Shown: positions 34,701 to 46,122 of the stretch, one piece after another
Layout: the number at the start of each line of letters is the position of its first letter
Position numbering within the stretch: position 1 is the first letter of the stretch
Assembly (NCBI GenBank): GCA_950106755.1
Contig: OX467082.1
Location: 9,610,001-9,674,000 of the forward strand
DNA from: Climacium dendroides
Lineage: Eukaryota > Streptophyta > Bryopsida > Hypnales > Climaciaceae
Reading direction: 5' to 3'
DNA length: 64,000 bases
Made by a program: the position numbers and the translations under genes
The notes under the pieces: model-generated
What the model saw: the letters and a program-made list of their open reading frames with translations, nothing else
Told to the model about the DNA's origin: nothing
Database searches by the model: none

Positions 34701-37083
34701 TCATGCAACACAACACCCAACAAGTCAAGGACATGAAACCAGGTCACGAGCATAACTAGATCTATAATGTCTGATAGTTGAGATTTAAGGGTTTAGTGCA
34801 ATACCGAGTAGTACGATAAAAAGGTGGATTGGTCCGGGAGACTTCAGTGAAAGGTTTCTGCCAATGCTTGATTTGTGAGATATAATTTCAATAAAATCTT
34901 GCTCACACTTCAATAACAGCATTTCATAGCGAATGATTATTGTATGAGCAAGTTGAGCCCGCAATGGGATCTTGTTGCTAGAGACCATATATCTCTTCTG
35001 TAGCTGGGGTGTACCATGACGTTGGCGTAATTCATGCCCTCTTGAACTCCTCTTCATTAAACAATTCTTCCCTGTGTTTGTTACTCGGCAAGACTGAGCT
35101 TTCCCATCGGTTCCCATTTTCTGATCTAGAGCTCCTGCTCACTGTTTCTGGCAGCTCGTCCAATTGGCGCAGAGTTCAGCACTGAAATCCGGGATGACTG
35201 TTACGGCAACTTAGATCTAGAAATTACAACTTCTGCACTGGAGTTGTTTCCGAGATTTTCTCAGGTTTCCTTGATTTTGTGGGACGTCGAGTTTCTTGAC
35301 ATACTAGTCCATGAGTACTAATTCACTCGTATTCTACTGTCTCTTTGCACAGAACATGTGGACCACTCTTCCGTAAATCACTACAGTACTATTCATTGCA
35401 AGCACAAAAAGGATAATATTTGTTCGATGACCATCTCAAAACTCCTCTGATGAAACCACGGCATCGCTCACTGGTTTCAGTTCAGTTGGTTGTTGGAGAC
35501 TTGTTGTAATGGTAATCTTCAACTTACTTTACATACCGTGAAAGCAACAAAAGCCATTTTAGAAGTGTCCGGCACGCGAAATGGCTTGCTGACGTGAAAT
35601 CATTTAAGAAGTTAAACAACGTTATGGGAAAAACTTGGACTGTGGGTTTGGTAATTGACTACCCTTGAACCGACCCACCACAGATGTACCGGTATGGACA
35701 ACAACTGGTAGGGTTCCAGAAAGTACTAAACTACCAACCCCCTCACCTTGCCACGTGTGAATGAAGCTAGACATTCTGTGAGTGTTGAAGAGACGCGATC
35801 AATCGAAAAAATAATGAGGAATTGATGATTTAGCACAACCCTTAACGGATATTTCGTTAAAATGGCATTATTCCGCAAACTTGGCACTTTCAGGTTTAAA
35901 ACATGTGTTCTAAAATGTACACTAGTCCTAGATCAGTTTAGACCATGTGTTCTAAATGTACACCATTTGTAGAAAAAGAGTAGAAAAATGGCGTTAAAAT
36001 GGCATCATTTTAATGAAATATCTGTTCTCCACATGAAGAAAAGAATGACCAAGTCCTAAGACGTTGCAGAAGAACAGGAGTCCTAATGCAAAAGTACTTT
36101 AAGAACTTAGACTTCAAGGATGGATGATTGATGAACGCTCCTAATCAAAAAAAAAAGTTCCAGTTTAAGTCGACGACAGTCACGGTAGTTCGTGGCTTCT
36201 TCCGGTGAATGAACTCCGAAGCTGCAGAATTGAAAGATGTCTTCTAATGCCCAAATGAGATCAACGTGAGAATGACTACTAGTTTGTACTATCTTCTAAG
36301 AATTCAAAACAAGCGCTGAAGAATCTTTAAATTGAAAACATAGTTGCACTCATTGAAACTCAAAATGCAAGGGAAAGCAATATCTCTACAATTGCACGGA
36401 ATACTGAAAGAATTGAAATAAGAAAGGAAGGAGAGCTATGCGCTTTGACAAGGAGACTTAAGGATGGGTGGTGCAATTGATATTGCGAACCCTGCCCTTT
36501 TTTTTATACTATGTTTTCACCTGATTTTTGAATTTTCATCCAACCACTAAATGTGAGGTAATTTTGCTGCATTGTGATATTAATTGATAACGTCGGCGCT
36601 GAAATTGTCCATTTGAAAATGCCACCTCATACTAGAGAAATATCAAAAATAACCATTAGTGAACTTTCCTAAACCATATTCTGAAATCTTTATTTACACA
36701 CAATTTGAAACTAACTGACATAGCCACCTGTTTGCGTTTAATATTATTCTAATTGAAGCAGCTCAAAAGGTAAGTGCTTCATTTTTCTATTGCGTAGGTG
36801 ATGTGGACACATAATTATGATGCCGAATATAGCCTCTGAGATGCTGTGAATGTATTATAGGAAGGTGGTGCACAAGAAGTGCTTTAAAATGGCTACCTAA
36901 AAATTTGGATTCAATAATAGTAACTAAGAAAGGAGGGTCGTCCATCCCTACGCCTCCTAATTTGAGGTGGAATTCAAATTCCATGTACGTCATTATACCG
37001 TAGAAAAAAAAAGTGGTTCAACACTGACCTATAAGGATTACACTCTTACATCTTGTGTAGTTTTTGCATATGGTTTGTATATC
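31739..37083. other. Long non-coding stretch, partly raised GC
   Basis: I find no supportable gene. Open frames on both strands (e.g. 33,077-33,340 plus; 34,785-35,117 minus) are short, overlap each other and show no domain. The part before about 35.7 kb is richer in GC than the rest of the window, like 17.8-20.5 kb; the remainder is AT-rich. The last few hundred bases are the 5' flank of the Mutator-like gene at 37,084, where I see no clear terminal inverted repeat. Confidence 0.3.
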
Positions 37084-40000
37084 ATGGCTTCCATTCGTGT
37101 AGATGGATATGAAGTTCCACTTATTTTTCCGGTTAATGAAGGAGGACGAGCAAAAGTATTGAGCCATCTCTTACATGTCCGTTTCAAGTTTGTAGAATCT
37201 TCCATTTATGTTGAAGAAGAGAGGATGTCACTGTCAGGACAAGTGCAAGAGTCAATTCTTATGGTGAAGTCTGAAGAAGAAAGTGGTCATTGTTGGTATC
37301 TGTCAAAGGGGAACTATAGAGCTTACGGTCTTCCTTTGTGTTTGGTATCTTCATCATCAGAAATTCCAAGTCGGCATTCAGATATTTCTACCGTCAATAT
37401 GCCGTATGTTAATTATGTATTATCTCCTAGTTCGACTCGAGAAGTGTCTAGAGCTGCTCCACATGGTTCTGTTCTTCGTGCAGTGAAACTAGAGAAAGAA
37501 GATTCTGTCATCGAGTTGTGTAGCGATTCATTAGGAGAATCTCTTCAGTTAGGAATATTAGAGCCATTGCTTCCTAACAAGGCTGCTCTAAATGAAAATG
37601 GAAGTCCATTTTCGATGCAGAACACCCTATCCAGTAGTCCAGGGCGTTCTTCTGTGTTACGTCCCCCGTTGCATCTAAGTGCAATCAGTCGATTGAGTAT
37701 AATAGAATGCCTGAAGAGATTGGCATCTATGCATCGTTCAAGGAACGAGTTATCCACAATGGACCTCAACAATATGAAGCATCATCGCGTGCAATTTCTT
37801 CCAGCCGTATTCAATGGGAATGTCATTTTTGAATTGCCTCCTTGTTGACTGTCGTCCTCTTCAGCAGCAGCAAAGAACTTGGAAGGAATGGATAAGCGAT
37901 ACGATGGACATCCTTGGTGCAAATTGGTGACTACAAACATTCAGAACTCTGACAATCTGAAGTTCCGTAAGTCATATTGTGCAGGTCATCTTGCTTGTGA
38001 GAATCCAGATTGTGATTATGTGAAGAGGACTTCTAAACGCAATGAGACAGAGTGGAGTGGCTACACAACATTTCCTTTTGAAGTAGAAAACAATACTTCA
38101 AAAGATTGTACGCTTGTTTGCAAAGTGTACAAGATTTCACCATCATGCCTAAGTGTGTGTGATGCTCGGATTTACTATTGCTATAGTGCTAATCCACATA
38201 TGAGTAGAGCTGCAATTCACTTTGGAGACCACACTCACCCTGTTGCAAAAGGAATGTACAGGGATTCTGCAAAAGAAATTTGTGGACTTCTAGCAGATGA
38301 AGTGGCTAAGACACCAAAGGCCACTAACTCAGCAATTGCTTTGTCTGCAAGCAAAGAGTTTTTGACAAACTATTTATTTCATGATGGTCAAGGGGAAAAA
38401 AAATGTTGAAGGGAGAAGAGTTGGAGGAAGTGATGGATCGCTTTGAATTCTTAAGCAGTCTGAATGTTAGAAATGTCATATCATCATTTCGCTCAAGCAA
38501 TGGAGGAGGTGTAATTGATAACATCATGACCATGAAGAAGGAATCAAAGTTTGAATTCATTCACGACAACGTATTTCCAAGACAGGGAAAGGAGAAAGTT
38601 TACATTTTCAAGATGCTTACTGAGGGTCCTGGAAGTGGAGTGGATTTGGTGAAGCGCATGCAACCTGAAGGGAATTTGGAGAGTGCTTGGATGATGTTTG
38701 ACCATGTGAAGCGTGTGAAGGAGTGGACAACAATGATATGTCATGTTTATGATGCACAATACAAGAAGGTAATGACCATTGCAGTCTGTGATATGCAATC
38801 TGAAGATACTGAAATTCAAGTGCAATTTTGGAGGTGTTTGAATGCCGTCATGTCACGAAACGGAATACATCACCCAAACTTCAAGGGATTCATGGCAGAT
38901 AGCGCTATGGCAAATTGGAATGCTGTTCGTATAGTCTATGGAAATGGTTCAGCTAGTGACAGAATGGAGAATTGTAAGCGAACATGCTTACTGCATTGGA
39001 GCACTTCACTTCAGAAGCATACTCAAAAATACATCAAGGAGGAATTCCAACATCAGTACACAAAACTTTGCAAACAATACAAAGATTCCAAGACAATGGA
39101 AGAAGCGGAGACACGATATCTAGCAATTAAGTCATGGTGGTTATCATCTGGAGCAGCAACTGAAGATGCGCTTCATCACTTAGATCACTGGTTAGCATTT
39201 TGGCATTTTCGATATCGGCAATGGGGGGGATTCATGCAAATGGTGAGTACAACATTTCTGTATCATGTACATTAGAGTAGTTATAGAAGACTACCCCAAG
39301 GAAATGGTCTTCATTTTAGTAATAAAATAGGATACGTAAATGATCTAAAATAAAGGGAGGTGAATAGAATTAAAGGAAATGGTATTAATTGTTAATATTT
39401 TTCTTGGTGTTTTAGTAGTTGAGCGCATAGAGAAATCGTTTATGAAGAATAGCATGAAGGATTTTGTCGTCTTCAAAATTCTACCCTAAACTAAATTAAA
39501 TTACTGGATGTAATAGTCCTTTTTTTTATTGCAGAAGATTGTAATGTATAGAATTGACTGCAATTTTTTTTTCTCTACTTGTGATGCAATGCAGGATTTG
39601 AATTTGGAAGAGATGGCAGATATGCCTTTCTGCAATTTGTCAGAGACAATTCACAATAAGTGGCTCCAAATGTCTGGCAATCGAGGAAACAATCTATTTG
39701 ATGCTACATGCGATGACAGCATCCGTGCGTGGATGCAAATGACTAACTATCGAGCTTATTTAAAAGGACATGCATCTGGATGTGGCCCATCGAAGGGTGA
39801 GTTGAAGTTGAGAGCTACTAGACGAAGTGGAGACCCTAAGAAGATGGCAAAGGCATTGAATACCTTACCTGGATGTGAAGATTTTGGAATTCATGTACTA
39901 CACTTGGAGGGAGAGGAAATCTTTAGAAGCACAAAGAGGAAGTTGGACGTACCTATTGGTGATGTAGGGGATTCACATTGACCGGACAAGGTTAATTTTT

Positions 40001-40983
40001 CGCAACCTCGTATTCGTACAAGGTCAACTGTGGTTGAGGTGGAGTCTTCTGGTGATAAAGGAAAAGAACAAGGGACAAATGACTTCAATCATGTTACAGT
40101 TGCATTTGAAAGTGACTGTGATACATCTAAGTGGCACATTGCAAGGATCAGCCACAAATCAAATGCAAGATGTTATGCTCAACAGCAGGGGTCAAATATG
40201 AAATACACTGCAAAAATCTCGAAGGGACGGAAGGGAACACCAGCTCCAACTTATCGCGGAAGAAAGGAAGATTACGGAAACAAGAGAGAGGTGATAAGTG
40301 ACTTCTAGTTTTGTCCAGATGACATTGAACGTTGTGTGAAAGGTACAAAGCGGAAGTGGGTCATTGACTGGCCAAGTTTGCCAGACATTTGGCCTGTTTT
40401 AAGTGGGACCAATTTAAGTCGGGAAGAGACTTTGCTCCTGCAGCATGCGGGATTCTGTCTCCAGGAGCGACCAACTTTATTACCACATAAAATTTTCAGT
40501 ATGTCGAAGGTTTTTCAAACTGTTTTATATGATCATGCACCGCCATCAAATGTAGATGTGTATCCAACAGTGAGGAACAATCGTAGTATTCGTAGACTTG
40601 CAAATGCCCCCACAATAGAGCAACGGAACAAGTAGGAAAGTGCAAGGAATATCAAAGGCCAAATCATAGGAGTGACCTTACTTCCATTACCAGGTCTAGG
40701 TGCAATTGTATCATTGGAGACAGGAGCAGATGACAAAAAAAATGTGTATCGCATTACAATGGGTATGTTCCCTTCCTGCACATGTCCAGACTTTGTAAGT
40801 ATGGTTGTATCTGCCATTGGAGGACGTCAACAATATGTTAATTGCAAGCATTTGTACTACTTGTATCAATACTTCTGCAAGATGAGCATTGAGGATGACA
40901 AATTCATTCATGCACCAAGCTATAGTTTCAACGAGTTAAAGGTTCTCTTAGTTCGAGTGGGGATTATTACTATTCCGGAATAG
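37084..40983 (+). pseudogene. MULE-A: SWIM-domain Mutator-like transposase, disrupted
   Basis: Mutator-like transposases cut and reinsert DNA. The ATG at 37084 (MASIRVDGYEV) looks like the natural start, although the frame opens at 36967. In order: an N-terminal segment of unknown role; a Cys/His-rich finger resembling the WRKY/GCM1 type (CAGHLACENPDC ... FGDHTHPV); the transposase core with VCDMQSEDTE, FKGFMADSAMANWNAVR and CLLHWSTS; a GTGAGT donor after FMQM at 39241 joined to an acceptor before 39595; and a C-terminal SWIM finger, SCTCPDF ... NCKHLYYLY, near 40,775-40,865. Breaks: TGA at 37846, loss of one A in a run of eight near 38,394-38,403, TGA at 39979, TAG at 40306 and TAG at 40633. 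Otherwise the frame is kept throughout, so inactivation is fairly recent. Confidence 0.85.
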
Positions 40984-41214
40984 GCACAAATATTTTTTTC
41001 TATGTACTTGAATTATATACTATGAATATGAAGTTCTAAACAATTGAATTGCAAAATATTGGCATTTGTTTTCTTTTTTATGAAATGTATGCTTTGTAGT
41101 TGTTGTATGGTTATAAAATTTTGTACTTCTCATTTTCTGTGTACTTCTTCTTTGGGATGATGAAACCGTTACCCATTTAAATAACTTCTATATGAAGATG
41201 TGGTCACTCCATTA

Positions 41215-41375
41215 AGTTGAGAGTATATTAGCAAAATTGCGAGAGGTCTATGAGACTAGAATGAGGTGGCCCGGGTTCGAATCCCGTGAGGCTTCTAATT
41301 ATGCCAAGGTGCAATCCCTGTATTGAGCTAAAAGCAAAGCAATTGTAGTAGGATTATTATTTTTATAGTTTATGG
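41215..41375 (+). repeat. tRNA-derived SINE-like segment
   Basis: A perfect RNA polymerase III B box, GGTTCGAATCC, lies at 41276-41286 within GGCCCGGGTTCGAATCCCGT. A weak A-box-like ATTAGCAAAATTGCGAG lies about 45 bases upstream, a normal spacing, and an AT-rich tail follows. The acceptor and anticodon arms do not fold into a convincing tRNA, so a tRNA-derived SINE is more likely than a tRNA gene. The ends are not defined by a target duplication that I can see. Confidence 0.35.
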
Positions 41376-41589
41376 ACATCACAAATGCAATCATTGAAGG
41401 GAACTGGTTAAACATGAAAGAAGTAATATTCTTTAATTTTGCCATATAAAAGAAATTACTAGCTTAAAAATGAAAACTTTGTGAAAAACACGGTAATAGG
41501 GCAAGTGGTCATAGGACTCATAATTTACTAAAAAAAGTAAATAAATTTTAAGTCCAATTTTTTTTAAAATTTTTTTTTTAATTTAAAAA
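41376..41589. other. AT-rich spacer
   Basis: No feature supported. Confidence 0.3.
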
Positions 41590-41810
41590 TAATTAATTTT
41601 CAGGCTCCCTGCTCACGAGCTCCTCGCTCGCCACTCACAAGCTCGCCGCTCCAAGCTCGCATGCTAGCGTCGTTGTATACTCGATGGTCATGATGTTCGC
41701 AAAATGAAATGCCTCTTATTGGACAACAAGCCATGAGGTACTTTTGTCATTCAAATCCTTGGTACTATAAGTGAATTTTTATTTTAAAAAGTTCATGTGT
41801 ACTTCGTGAA
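41590..41810. repeat. Dispersed repeat, counterpart of 22,905-23,160
   Basis: A GC-rich part (GCTCGCCACTCACAAGCTCG, GCTCGCATGCTAGCG) precedes tatactcgat. The AT-rich part that follows resembles 22,930-23,090. The GC-rich part is the inverse of the GCTAGCGTGCGAGC segment at 23,108. Confidence 0.4.
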
Positions 41811-43622
41811 ATTCATATAAGGCAGCGACACGATTTAAATGCACATATTTGTGAACTTAGTTGATCATCTCTATTTTCTCTAAATAGCTTTGTATATCAA
41901 TTCTTGAAGGGCTCTTTGAATATTCAAAAAAATTCTAATGCCTTATTTTTATGTTTTGGATCTCACAATGCAAAAATTGACATGACAATTGACTTTCAAG
42001 AAGTATGCACAAAATTATTTTGGATGCATTGTCTTGGCATCTCATCTAGCAAATATATGATCAAGGCAATAATGGAGTTTTATATTTAAAGAAGCAGCTT
42101 CTATTCCCCATTTTCAACAACAATAGTTGGCATACAAATATCACATCTACTTTGGGCGAGTTTATGCCTTCATTTTTGTCTACAATTTAATAATTCAAAG
42201 CAGAGGTCTAAAATATAGCAAGTACTGAAATGCATTTGAACCCCATACTTTTATTTAGTGTTGCATGCGGCCACAAATAGGATTTGAAGACATTTCATAC
42301 ATTTTATTTTATTTTATTTTTAGTTGTGTTCCAAGCTTCATAATACATTTCTGGAATTCAACAATAATTTGGATTGTTTCCTCCCATAGTTTTTGCCAAA
42401 GTGAGATCCCTTAAATGTCAATTTTGTTAAACTGGTACTATTCCAATACTTTGTCATTTTATTAATGCACCTTTGGAAACATAAATCCTTACAAATTTTT
42501 CATTTTAGACCTTCACACTCATTTCTATCATAGTATTTGACTTCTACGTATGCACTTAATAGGAATTGATTTAGGTATTTAAAGACATTTGTTGGTTTAT
42601 CTTCATTAAAGTTTGAAAATTGGGAGGTATGCTTTTGGAAATTACATAGTAATCACTTCTAAAATTGTTTAGTTATTTGGACAAAAAGAAAATCTAGAGC
42701 AACACCACGCTAGGATATAGAATATGATTCTTTCAATAAATTTTGGAAGCTATTTGCTTAAATTTAGTATATTTTATGATTTATATTCCCAAGCACTTTA
42801 ATGTTACTTGTAAGATGTAATATTGCAAATTTCCACATCATTTTTTAGTGTCATTGGCATCCTCGTTGAAGGCGAAGGAAATTATTGAAATGTCAATTTG
42901 AAAAATATTTATGGAAATAACTTCATGCAAATTCTTCAATTTGCTGACCACAATGACAAGTGGATGTTATTTAAATTACAACAATCTGAAGTTAGAAGCA
43001 AAAGGCTGGTATACAATTGACTATGGAAGTCAAAGATGATTTATAATTGTTAAAAAATGCTAATTTGTCCTCTTTTGAAAATCACAATATTCATATTCAT
43101 TTTTCAAAAAGAATGGTCATGATATATCAAACTTGCTTATTAGGTTCAACAAAAATAATATTGAAATTTTTTATTAATTTTTAAATTTACTTGTGAGAGC
43201 CCCCCAAAACTAATAAATTATTATTTAAAATAATCATTAGCTAGCATTGGAACTTATGCAAATCTTAAAACAATAAATTTGCATGCCTCTTCATTTTCTT
43301 TTAAAAATTCATAAAAGTAGCACCATTGAGTTCTTTTTCAACATGATTTTTCATGATTTATAATTTTCAATGTTGTAACTTTTGTTTTGTTTTCTTGTCA
43401 TTGATGGGAATTGTCATTGACTTTAGGATTTAAAGACCTACTGGGGCACACCATTAGTTCTTCTTGGCTTTAAAGTTTCTACTATACATCTACATATAAC
43501 TTAATCTTTCTTTCTTACTTTGTTTTTATTTTAAAGATATTTATCTTATTTTTTTGAATTTCAGGGCTATCTATGATTAATTTCTTATTGCATTTTTTTA
43601 ATGTTCACTTCTAGGATACAAC
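41811..43622. other. Intergenic AT-rich stretch
   Basis: No coding frame, RNA gene or repeat that I can support. It includes the 5' flank of the Mutator-like gene at 43,623. Confidence 0.35.
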
Positions 43623-46122
43623 ATGCCAAAGTTACGCAAGCAATTTGAGGTACAAAGTCCTCCACTTGGTCCTATTGGTTTTCAAGAGATTACATGGTCC
43701 CATGGTAATAGGCAAGCATTTGGCAATGCCATTGCGGTTGTTTATGCCTACATACCCTTTGAGAGGGTTGAAGATTTTATTCGAGGACAAACATGTGAGG
43801 ATGGCTCAACAGTTGGATGGAATGTGAAACATCGAAAGAAAGGGGAGGAAAAGAAGAGACCTTACATTTCTTCATTTATTGAGCATGTTTGGTATGAGTG
43901 TGCATATGGCCCAGAAGATCAAAGGAATGATCCTGAACACCCAAAATAAAAAAAACATGGATGTATTGCAGAGTTCTCTGTAAAGCAATTGCAGTTACAT
44001 CCAGATGTAGCTGAAATAGCATATTACCATGTGGACCATACAAGAGAGGATGGAACTCCTGCTCATGGCCCCAATGATCCAGATTCTCATGGAAGAATAA
44101 CAACCCACCAACCAAGGATGTCCATTGAGATGAAGGCTTGGATTAAAAGGAAATTAAGTGAAGGGTTCACAGCCCTTCAAACTTTTGAGGAATATAGGAA
44201 AAATTGGGCGGAGCGAAGAAAACTGAAACTACCATTCGTTCGAGATGATTTTCTGGAGTTGCGAGATATAGCATATTATGAAAGACGTGCAAAAATGGGA
44301 ATTTGGCGTCAAGATCCAAATGACTTTTCCAATGTGAAGATGTGGGCTGAACAACACCCACATAATGTCTTCATATGGCATGAAAAAGACAAAATCACTG
44401 ACTTGCCATTTATTTTGGGCATTCAGACTCCATGGCAAAAAGAAATGATGAAAAAGTTTGGTCACAAAGGAGCCATCTCCATGGATGCTACACACGATAC
44501 TAACATTCCAAATTATCTATTGTGGTCTTTACTTGTATTTGATGATTGGAATAATGGTATTCCTGTTGTTTGGGTTTTATTTAGCCGATCAACTGAAGAA
44601 GACCTTACTATGTGGTTGGAGCCTTTGAAAAGACACATTATCAAAGATATGCCTTCTTTCTTACCATCGTGTTTTCTCACGGATGACGCTACTGAAGATA
44701 AGAAATGCTATAAGACGTGTATGGCTAGAGGATGATGTTTCTCTGTATTTGTGTGCTTTCCATGTGATAAAAAATTGGAAAAATCACATTTTGCACAAAG
44801 TCCCTAATTTAGAAAACTTACAAGACCTCCTATTCAAAGCAATGCATGCATATTTATACATGCCCATTGAGTACAAAGAACACGAGTCTACCTTCATTGA
44901 CCGTGCTCGAGAGTTAGGCAAATCTCTCTTCCAACATTTTTATGTGGAAAATATGAAAGCCTACTTTGATATGTACTATAATCATCAAGGTATGTGACCT
45001 TGTACTTCTTAATATGGAATTGTTGTATTCAACTCAAATTTTATGTGAATAATAATATTACTCTTCGTATTTTCATTTTTTGAAATATTAGTTTTGAATG
45101 TGTAAATGTTTATAAACATCCAAAATTTTGTTTTTCCTTATTTTTTGTAGAATTATATCTCATTGGCCATCGTCGACATCACCATTCTAATCAAGACACT
45201 CAATCAAGCATTGAAGCTTATCATGAAGCACTAAAACGGTGGGATGCTAGTTGACAATCGAGATAAAAGAGGTAGAAGAATTGATTTTCTTGTATGGCAC
45301 TTGACAACCCCAGTTGTGAATCATTACATGTACATGCAAGAAAGAAAATTAAATGGTTTTGTTCTTAACAAGTCCATTCAAAAGATTGTGGAGAATGGAA
45401 TTATTCGGGCCAAAGACATTCCACTAGAAGACATTTTACAACCAACTGACGAAGACAATATATGGAAAGTGAAATCCCAAACAGTAAAAGACTAGTGGTA
45501 TGAAATTCCTGAACCACATACTCAATATGCTTGTTGCTCATGCGAATGGAGTATACGTGGAAATTTTTGTAAGCATCAACTAGCTATTCTAAAAGTTTCT
45601 ATAGACATATCTTGGAATACTATTCTTGAGTGTTTAGGGACTTATTATGGTTCTATTCGAGGAGGCTTGGAAGCTATGTTTCAACAACAAGTTCCACTTG
45701 ACCCATTTGAGAACTCTAGCGATGACAAAGACAACAATGACAATGACAGTACAATAATTGGTAATATTATGGAAACCCAATATGATGTCCCCATGGATTT
45801 TACTCATGAACAAGAACATGAAGAACCTCAAACATCTATTGGGGGGTCACTAGCACAAATTCAAAACTTAGTGAAGGATGCTACTGAAGAAGCAACTGCT
45901 GGAGGTATTGAACTATTAAAGCACATGCAATCTATGATGACTAAAGTAGTAGTTGACATTCGACGTATACGTGTCCTACAAGCTAGCCATCTTTCACATC
46001 CTCATGCAATATTTGAAGTTATAGAGAATGGTGATGGAAACTCAATGCGGAGAAAGAAGGATTGGAGAGAGCAACTTTTAGGAACAAGGAAGAGAAAGAG
46101 GATTTTGAATTCAAACCAATGA
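43623..46122 (+). pseudogene. MULE-B: SWIM-domain Mutator-like transposase, disrupted
   Basis: The product starts MPKLRKQFEVQSPPLGPIGF and has an N-terminal Cys/His-bearing region of unknown detail. The PF10551-type transposase core follows: KGAISMDATHDTN (first catalytic Asp), VFDDWNNGIPVVWVLFS, CFLTDDATED (second Asp), then AIRRVW and LCAFHVIKNW. One intron (44990-45151) has a GTATGT donor and a TTTTTTGTAG acceptor. The SWIM finger is CCSCEWSIRGNFCKHQLAIL near 45,537-45,590, followed by an acidic tail and the basic end GTRKRKRIL. Breaks: TAA at 43947, one extra A near 44,702, one extra G in GGG near 45,240 and TAG at 45493. It is only distantly related to MULE-A and is a separate family. 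Confidence 0.85.

Noticed and set aside
36967..37083. Start of MULE-A at 36967
   Set aside because: The extra 39 residues are hydrophobic and look like upstream read-through; the ATG at 37084 gives a more natural N-terminus.
41215..41300. Functional tRNA gene
   Set aside because: The B box is good, but the acceptor stem, D arm and anticodon arm do not pair convincingly.
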